Assembly: GCA_015680635.1 (NCBI GenBank) | Contig: JAABOA010000828.1 | Location: forward strand, 1-11,285 | DNA from: Lunasporangiospora selenospora | Lineage: Eukaryota > Mortierellomycota > Mortierellomycetes > Mortierellales > Mortierellaceae | Direction: 5' to 3' | Length of the DNA: 11,285 nucleotides | Shown here: positions 6,224-11,285 of the stretch, in pieces | How positions within the stretch are numbered: position 1 is the stretch's first letter | How the letters are laid out: each line of letters opens with the position of its first letter | The notes under the pieces: generated by a model | What the model saw: the letters and a program-made list of their open reading frames with translations, nothing else | Told to the model about the DNA's origin: nothing | The model's database searches: none | Translations under genes and position numbers: made by a program

Positions 6224-9209
6224 TTAAAAGTCTGGAAACAGGTCACGATACTCAGACGACATCTCCTCGTCCTGTTCATAACCAGCTGAAGATACTCTTT
6301 TCTTGTCTCCCAAGGGCACTGCCTGTGGACTATGTGATGACATGGCTCCTCCCTTGGCATTCTCTCCCTGGCTCTGACCAGACATCAAATCGGAAGTTTC
6401 TGCCTCGTCGTCCTCTTCTGGATAGAACCCAAAACCTAGGATTAAAAAAAAGGAAGGGAAGGAAGGAAAGGAGGATGCGCGAATGCAGAACAAAGTAGAG
6501 GGGTTAGGTGCATTGAAAATAAAAAAAAAAGACGAACAACGAAGCATATCAGAAACGCCCTGCAGGCGAGGAGAGAGAACAAGAAACCCCTTCACACGAC
6601 ACCATACAAAGAACACAAGGAAAAGAAAAAAAAGAAAAAAATAGTGCTTACAGCTTGCGTCTCCGTCCCACTTGACATCAGGCACAAAGGGTGCTGCAAT
6701 CTCGCGTCGTAAGACCATGGACCAATCCACGCCTTCGAACCAAGCATGATTCCGAATATCATGGCACCCGTCTCTCAAGTTACCGTATCTCTTTGTCAAA
6801 TCTGACACTAAAAGCCGCTTCAATAGATCCTTGGCAAGGCCATCAAAATACTTTGGATACCGCATCTCCCCATCGACAATCTTTTGACACATCTTGAACA
6901 GGTCATCGTCGTAGAATGGTGGGTAACCAGCCAACATTTCGAAAATAAAGATACCAAATGACCACCAGTCGGCCGCTTTTCCATAGCCCTTTGATTTGAT
7001 GACTTCGGGTGCAAGATAGTCTGGTGTACCACAGAACGTCCATGCCGTCTCATTGTCGGCCAAGTGTTTAGCAAATCCAAAGTCAGTGATCTTGATGTTG
7101 CCCTGAGCGTCAATAAGGATGTTCTCAGGCTTTAGGTCACGGTAGATAATATCGTTGCAATGAAGGTACTCGAGTGCCAAGAGGACTTGACAAGCATAAA
7201 ACTTGGCTACAGAGTTGGAGAATCTCTGCAGTAGTTATAAAAATAATGAAGATTAAGGGTTGATCCCCAAGTTAATACATCTGGTTTGTCTCTTGCCGTA
7301 CAAAGCATAGATGACCAGCTTCCAACTGTGCAATCCATTTTTTTTTTACCTGCATGCGCCGGAGAACGCTAAAAAGTTCTCCTCCTACAACATAATCCAT
7401 CACAATATACAAGTTGGCATGGTCTTGAAATGTACCCCAGGTCTTGACCAAGAATGGATACCGAATTTGTTCCAGAATTCGTTTCTCTTCATTCACATGC
7501 TCCACTTGGTTCGACTCGATCACTTGTCGCTTCTTGAGTACCTTGAGAGCATAAAACCGCGAGTTGTAGACCGATTGAACAAGATGGACACGACCGCATG
7601 AGCCTGTACCAATAGTTCGGCTCATAGTAAAGTCGGCGAGTTGGAAAGGCCGAGGCTTGACAGAGATCAACTCCTGTGTCTGAAAATTAAAGTGCTTTTG
7701 TTCAAACTGAAATGGCTGTGGGGAAACCGTCCTGGACGAATGTGAGTATGGCCGTGAGCCATAATGTTGGCTACTGGAACCCCCATAAGGTCCCATTTGG
7801 TTATAGAACGAAGGTGTATGCTGATAGGGTTGATGTATATGAGACGGCGGGGGATGGTGGTGGTACTGGTGATGATATTGATGATGGTGCGGTGGTGGCG
7901 GATAGTGGGGATAAGACGAGTATGGATCCTGCGAGTACTTTCCATAGGTCGATTGACCCGAGGATGAGTATGGCGCGTGTCCAAATTGGGGCTCTTCTGG
8001 GTACGATCCAAAATGCCCTTGGTGATGTGAAGAATGGTGTGGCTGCTGTTGCGGCTGCTGTTGAGGCGGCAGCGGCAGTTGCTGCTCATATGGATATACG
8101 TCCTTATCATTGCTGCTGGCAGTTGTTTGTTGTGGGTGTTGCCGCTTGTCCCAACGATGGGTTTCTCGCGTAGGGTCGTGACCAGCACCTGGCTGCTGGA
8201 AGGTAGGACAGCCGATAGGCGAAGGCAATGGTGAGTTCCGCGATCGATTCCGCTCCGAGTTCGAGACGGGCTTTTCGATACCCGGGTATCCGTGATGCTG
8301 TTGATGCATCTGTGTGTCGTGTTGTCCTGGAAATGCAGAGTACTGCGAGGCGCCTTCGGCGCAAGGTGCGTAGCTATTGGTGTTGGGAGCGGACGGCGGA
8401 GGCATCGACCGCCGATGGGACTCGGGCGTGGACCGTTGAAAGTACGAGCTGTCGTTGTTGGGCTCTTCCATGACCAAGTCGCTCACTCCTTCATAGTTTA
8501 CTGGGAAAGGCGTCGCAGGCGACTCGCGTGTAGGCTGGATGAGCTGCTGCATTGAGCCACCCAGCTGGTCCGATGGCGCAATATGGAGAGGACCCGGCTG
8601 GGACCCTACAAGCTTCTCGCTTCCCGATAGTCCATGGCCACCGAGCCTAGCGTCCGAGGCCGAAGTCCTGAGCATAGGCCCAGAAGCCGTGGGGCTGGTG
8701 GCCGTGGAATATTGGTGAAGGTATGTTGTTGATGTCGGTAGCGACGAGGAAGACGTCGTACCAAAGTCACAGCCATCTTCTGACCGGACCCTGGAACGCT
8801 CACTGTAATTGGGTTCGCCTAGGAGTGCAGCCTTCATCCGGGCACCGTCGCCAATATGATCCGCTGAAAGCGGTCCCGACATGTACTTTTCAAGCATCGA
8901 TGACTGGCGTTGCTGCTGTGGAGCGATCGCTGCGGGCGAAGGCATGCTCGACGACGGTGCCGAAGTGGTCGAACCCGGACCCTGGATGTCGCGGATCATG
9001 AGCGATGGTGCGGCAAAGGTAGAGAAGATATGCTGGTAATGGTTCTCTTTACGAGGATAGGGAGAAGCGGGGCGTGATGTTGAAAATTTGCGACCTGTAG
9101 TCGTTTTTGGCCAGGCGGCCTGCTGTTGCTTCAGGCTTGTGGGTGAGGTACCCGCAGCGGAAGCTGGGGCATGCTTTGGCTGGCTGTTGTGGAAAGGTAC
9201 AGTGTTCAT
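6224..9209 (-). CDS. cAMP-dependent protein kinase (PKA) catalytic subunit, three exons, 881 aa
   Basis: Ser/Thr kinase of the AGC family, held inactive by regulatory subunits until cAMP rises. Exons 9209-7350, 7225-6652 and 6435-6224 give 881 residues. Residues 1 to about 520 are low-complexity (Q/H/P/S/Y, densest at about 370-475). The kinase domain is about 527-785: glycine loop GTGSCG (534-539), K556, E575, YRDLKPEN (D650, N655), DFG (668-670), activation-loop T683 in WTFCGTPDYLAPE, D706, R766. Residues that in mammalian PKA bind P-3/P-2 arginines are kept (E611, E654, E716), as is W682 (mammalian W196), which docks the regulatory subunit. The AGC tail has F813 and Y816 (mammalian F327, Y330), RVS with S860 (mammalian S338), and a terminal FPDF matching the PKA FxxF end. 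It is far longer than the roughly 350-aa animal enzyme, though fungal PKAs often have N-terminal extensions. ATG 9209 is chosen because an in-frame TGA lies 36 bases upstream and no other ATG occurs on this strand for 531 bases; an in-frame GTG at 9236 is not a plausible eukaryotic start. Oddities are Cys538 at the loop tip (usually Phe) and Cys812 where mammals have Asn326. Other AGC kinases are unlikely given the FxxF terminus and the R-subunit docking residues. Confidence 0.97.
6436..6651 (-). other. Intron 2 of the PKA gene (3n, no in-frame stop)
   Basis: The donor GTAAGC (6651-6646) follows GACGCAAGCT, and the acceptor AATCCTAG ends at 6436. A CTAAC branch consensus lies at 6507-6503, about 70 bases before the acceptor. 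Splicing joins T to GT (phase 1), giving ASC-FGFY, which aligns with the PKA tail motif TSNFDDY. The intron is 216 bp and open throughout in the coding frame. Confidence 0.9.
7226..7349 (-). other. Intron 1 of the PKA gene
   Basis: The donor CAG|GTAAAA starts at 7349 and the acceptor CTACTGCAG ends at 7226 (124 bp, phase 0). Joining gives VLRRMQ-RFSNSVAKFY, matching the PKA helix D-E region. The donor is followed by an A-run and is weak beyond GTAAAA. Retention would run into a stop 25 codons in, before the catalytic loop. Confidence 0.92.
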
Positions 9210-9363
9210 GCCGGGCCAAAGGTCGGATCGCCGCACAGATCAGTCCAAAAGGATAAGTAGGTGGGCCAGGTCAGGCCAGGTTGGGTTGGGTCAAATCAGG
9301 CCAGGGCGACCGTCGTTGTAGTCGGAGGAGCCTTTGTCGCCGGCGAGGGACGCACTCCGTTTC

Positions 9364-9386
9364 GAGGAGAGAGGAGGAGAGGGAAG

Positions 9387-9425
<39 letters not shown>

Positions 9426-9430
9426 CGAGA
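9364..9430. repeat. GA microsatellite upstream of PKA
   Basis: The pure GA run is 9387-9412 within a longer GAGGA/GAAAG tract. The PKA coding strand reads CT. Confidence 0.9.
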
Positions 9431-9550
9431 AACGTGAAAGGCAGCAATAACGTGCTGGAGGGCGTATCCAATCGAAAGGGGCCTCCAAAGTCCAGATGGT
9501 GCTGGGCAGCGGGGCAGATCGAGCTGGAACGTTCCTGTCTGAGGTCAAGT

Positions 9551-9660
9551 TGGTTGGTCGGTCGGTCGGTCGGTCAGTCCGTTCGTTGTCAGTCACTCAG
9601 TTAGTTGGTTGGTCTGGCCGTCTGTCGGTAAGTTGGTAGCTAGTTTGTTCAGTCTGTCTG
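9551..9660. repeat. (GGTC)5 and surrounding degenerate tetranucleotide repeat
   Basis: Five perfect GGTC units at 9556-9575, followed by about 85 bases of decayed GTTG/GTCN/TCAG units. It looks like an older, diverged array with a conserved core. Confidence 0.75.
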
Positions 9661-9988
9661 AGAAGTAGGCGTGAGGTGGTAGCTGGCGATGGTTGAGGGA
9701 AGACAAAGATTTTGGACAAGAGCGAGCGTCAATGCGGTTCCATGGAGATCAGGACTACGGGAGAGAAAACGAGGAGAAGAAGCGATAAAGTTGAGTGTTG
9801 ACGATCATGGAGTCAGTAATTTAGGATGGACATGGTGCTAGCGTATCATCCACAGAGCAGAGGGTGTCTGCGTGGGCACAAGAGCTGGTGCACAGACAAG
9901 GCATTGTTAGACGTGCGAGAGCAGGGAGCAGGAAGAGGAGGGGGTGCAGGGTCGGAAGATCCACGATGGATGTCGTCTTACACAAGAT

Positions 9989-10012
9989 CGAGCGAGCGAG
10001 CGAGCGAGCGAG
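9989..10012. repeat. (CGAG)6 tetranucleotide array
   Basis: Six perfect CGAG units on the plus strand, grading into GA/GTGA-rich sequence that continues to about 10160. Confidence 0.9.
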
Positions 10013-10082
10013 AGGTGTAAGAGAGTAAAAGAAAGTGAGAGAGCCGAAGAGCGGGCTTGCAAGAGAGTGAGAGAGCGAGCGG

Positions 10083-10152
10083 GAGTGAGAGTAAATGTGT
10101 ATGAGAGCGAGAGTGAGAGTGAGAGTAAATGTGTACGAGAGCGAGAGTGAGA
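10083..10152. repeat. 34-bp tandem duplication in GA-rich sequence
   Basis: Two adjacent copies carry GTAAATGTGT at 10091-10100 and 10125-10134, followed by ATGAGAGCGAGAGTGAGA versus ACGAGAGCGAGAGTGAGA. The copies differ by one base over most of the unit, suggesting a fairly recent duplication. Confidence 0.8.
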
Positions 10153-10230
10153 GCGCAAGGAAAAGGACGAGGAGTGGGAGAGAGAACGGTGCGACTTGGA
10201 CCAAGATGGGTTTGTGGAGAAAAGTGAAAG

Positions 10231-10279
10231 AGAGAAGAGAGAAGAGAGAAGAGAGAAGAGAGAAGAGAGAAGAGAGAAG
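10231..10279. repeat. (AGAGAAG)7 heptanucleotide array
   Basis: Seven perfect head-to-tail copies of AGAGAAG, then a decayed partial copy. The period of seven distinguishes it from the surrounding dinucleotide GA tracts. Confidence 0.9.
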
Positions 10280-10976
10280 AGAAGAAAGGAGAAATGAGAA
10301 ATGAGAGAAGGTAGGGCGTCCGTGCGCACCATGGACAATAGGCAACGAGCAGGTTAGGTGGGATGGCCGCACAGGCGGCAGCGAGCGGGGAAAGGGCAAA
10401 GAAAAGGAGACACAGCGCAAGCAGCAAGGAAAGCGATTGAGAAAGTAAAAGAATAACCAGAGAGAAAGGAATGCGCCTGGACTTTCTCTCTCACTCTGGC
10501 GCTGCCTGTGTCCGTCGTTTGGTGGGTGAGGGAGACCATTTTTGCTAAGGGACTCAGGGTGAGACAAAGCGACGTCGCCATTCGCGTCGTGCCTGATGTG
10601 TCCCATCGTGTGCATCTCCCAATCGCTCCATCAGCCCATGCCTCCCCCCCCTCTCCAGATCCATCGCCATTCCACTTCTTGCCTACCCAAACATCCCCTG
10701 TCACTCTACACCCGCACACACTCTTGCCGTCATCTCAAATACGTCTTCCCCGCCTCCTTCTCTTGCGCCACTCCTGCAGACATTCTCCTGTGACCGTATT
10801 AGGCCCCACGGCCCGTGCTGCCCGCCCCGATGGTATGCAATGAAGAAGAGGTCCCTACTTTACTGCCCATGCGCACGCGCACACCATCACCGCAGAGACT
10901 CCTTGCAGGCGTGTTGCAAAGTGCCTGAGATCCCAAACGCAAAAGGGCTCTTTCTGACGCATTACTGCACCACCGA

Positions 10977-11065
10977 CAGATGGACGGATGGACAGGCGGG
11001 CAGACGAACAAACAGACTGACAGAGAAAGAGAAAGAAAGCGAGAGAGATAGAGAGAGAGAGAGGC
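10977..11065. repeat. Degenerate GACN repeat followed by GA microsatellite
   Basis: Decayed GACA/GACG/GGCA units (10977-11022) run into AGAAAGAG and GAGAGATAGAGAG units to about 11064. Confidence 0.75.
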
Positions 11066-11285
11066 AGTGAGAGCAAGTGGGGCCGACGAGGCGAGGAAAG
11101 CCCCTTCGTTTCGTCAGACCTGCGAAGAAATGGGATGTCCAAGGGGTTTGCACAGGTTGTCCTCTGCTCCTGCAAAGAGGGGCCGATCCCTTGTCCAGTC
11201 AAGTGGAATCTCTCCTCATAGAACCGTGGCACGGGAACCTATAAAGACACGAAAAAAAGGGACCTACCAGGAATGTCCTCGCCTG

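Larger units (their letters stand above)
9210..9740 (-). promoter_or_regulatory. Probable 5' leader and proximal promoter of the PKA gene
   Basis: There is no ATG on the minus strand in any frame for 531 bases before the PKA start. It contains the CT-rich tract (GA on plus, 9364-9430), a short repeat of TCAGGCCAGG at 9271-9280 and 9296-9305, and the GGTC array. The first upstream ATG (9743) opens a four-codon upstream ORF, ATG GAA CCG CAT TGA. The transcription start is unknown. Confidence 0.45.
9741..11285. other. Upstream region of PKA to the right edge, no credible gene
   Basis: No reading frame with a recognisable domain was found; open frames here are simple-sequence translations. It contains repeat arrays at 9989-10012, 10083-10152, 10231-10279 and 10977-11065, separated by mixed sequence (10290-10500 and 10560-10970). 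Near the edge a plus-strand TATAAA (11240-11245) and a minus-strand GTAGGT donor-like site (11267-11262) are seen but cannot be assigned. Confidence 0.45.

Noticed and set aside
7712-8173. 153-codon open frame on the plus strand
   Set aside because: Antisense shadow of the Q/H/P-rich N-terminus of PKA; the Val/Ala/Gly/Asp composition is the complement of its CAN, CCN and TAY codons.
8277-8290. 14-bp perfect palindrome GATACCCGGGTATC
   Set aside because: Lies inside PKA coding sequence encoding GYPGI; no evidence of a role beyond coding.
9210-9236. In-frame GTG at 9236 as PKA start, adding nine residues
   Set aside because: GTG initiation is not expected for a eukaryotic nuclear gene when an ATG lies nine codons downstream with a purine at -3.
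9821-10615. 264-codon Ser/Leu-rich open frame on the minus strand upstream of PKA
   Set aside because: Translation of the CGAG, GTGAGA and AGAGAAG repeats; several frames are open together and nothing resembles a conserved protein.

Overview
The window looks like nuclear DNA of a fungus, probably an early-diverging one (Mucoromycota, with Mortierellaceae as my best guess). The reasons are short GT-AG introns with CTRAY-like branch sites, a fungal-type homeodomain (RGVQVWFQNRRAK), a fungal PKA activation loop (CGTPDYLAPE), heavy Q/H/P/S low complexity in the proteins, and dense CT/GA microsatellites between genes. The lineage guess is an inference from style, not from a marker gene.

Two protein-coding genes are supported, both on the minus strand. 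(1) A homeobox transcription factor starts at 2481 and runs off the left edge: exon 1 is 2481-1689, a 159-bp intron is 1688-1530, and exon 2 is 1529 to beyond 1. It has an N-terminal homeodomain followed by a long disordered region carrying four R-R-x-S-hydrophobic sites and a glutamine run at the edge. (2) A complete cAMP-dependent protein kinase (PKA) catalytic subunit runs 9209-6224: exons 9209-7350, 7225-6652 and 6435-6224, predicted 881 aa. It has about 520 residues of Q/H/P/S/Y-rich N-terminus, a canonical AGC kinase domain and a C-tail ending in FPDF. An AATAAA lies 9 bases after its stop.

Layout from left to right: homeobox gene (1-2481); its CT-rich leader, free of ATG on the coding strand for 458 bases (2482-2939); about 3.3 kb without a credible gene but with microsatellites and G-runs (2943-6208); PKA 3' end and gene (6209-9209); PKA leader, free of ATG for 531 bases (9210-9740); and repeat-rich upstream DNA to the right edge.

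How they may work together: the kinase keeps every acidic residue that selects arginine at P-3 and P-2, and the neighbouring homeobox protein carries four sites of exactly that class. Kinase-to-transcription-factor signalling between neighbours is a testable inference, not an observation. No mobile element, CRISPR array, rRNA or convincing tRNA was seen. I found no clearly new biological system. The most interesting points are the PKA-site-rich homeobox neighbour, the in-frame stop-free second PKA intron, and a cysteine at the tip of the kinase glycine loop.
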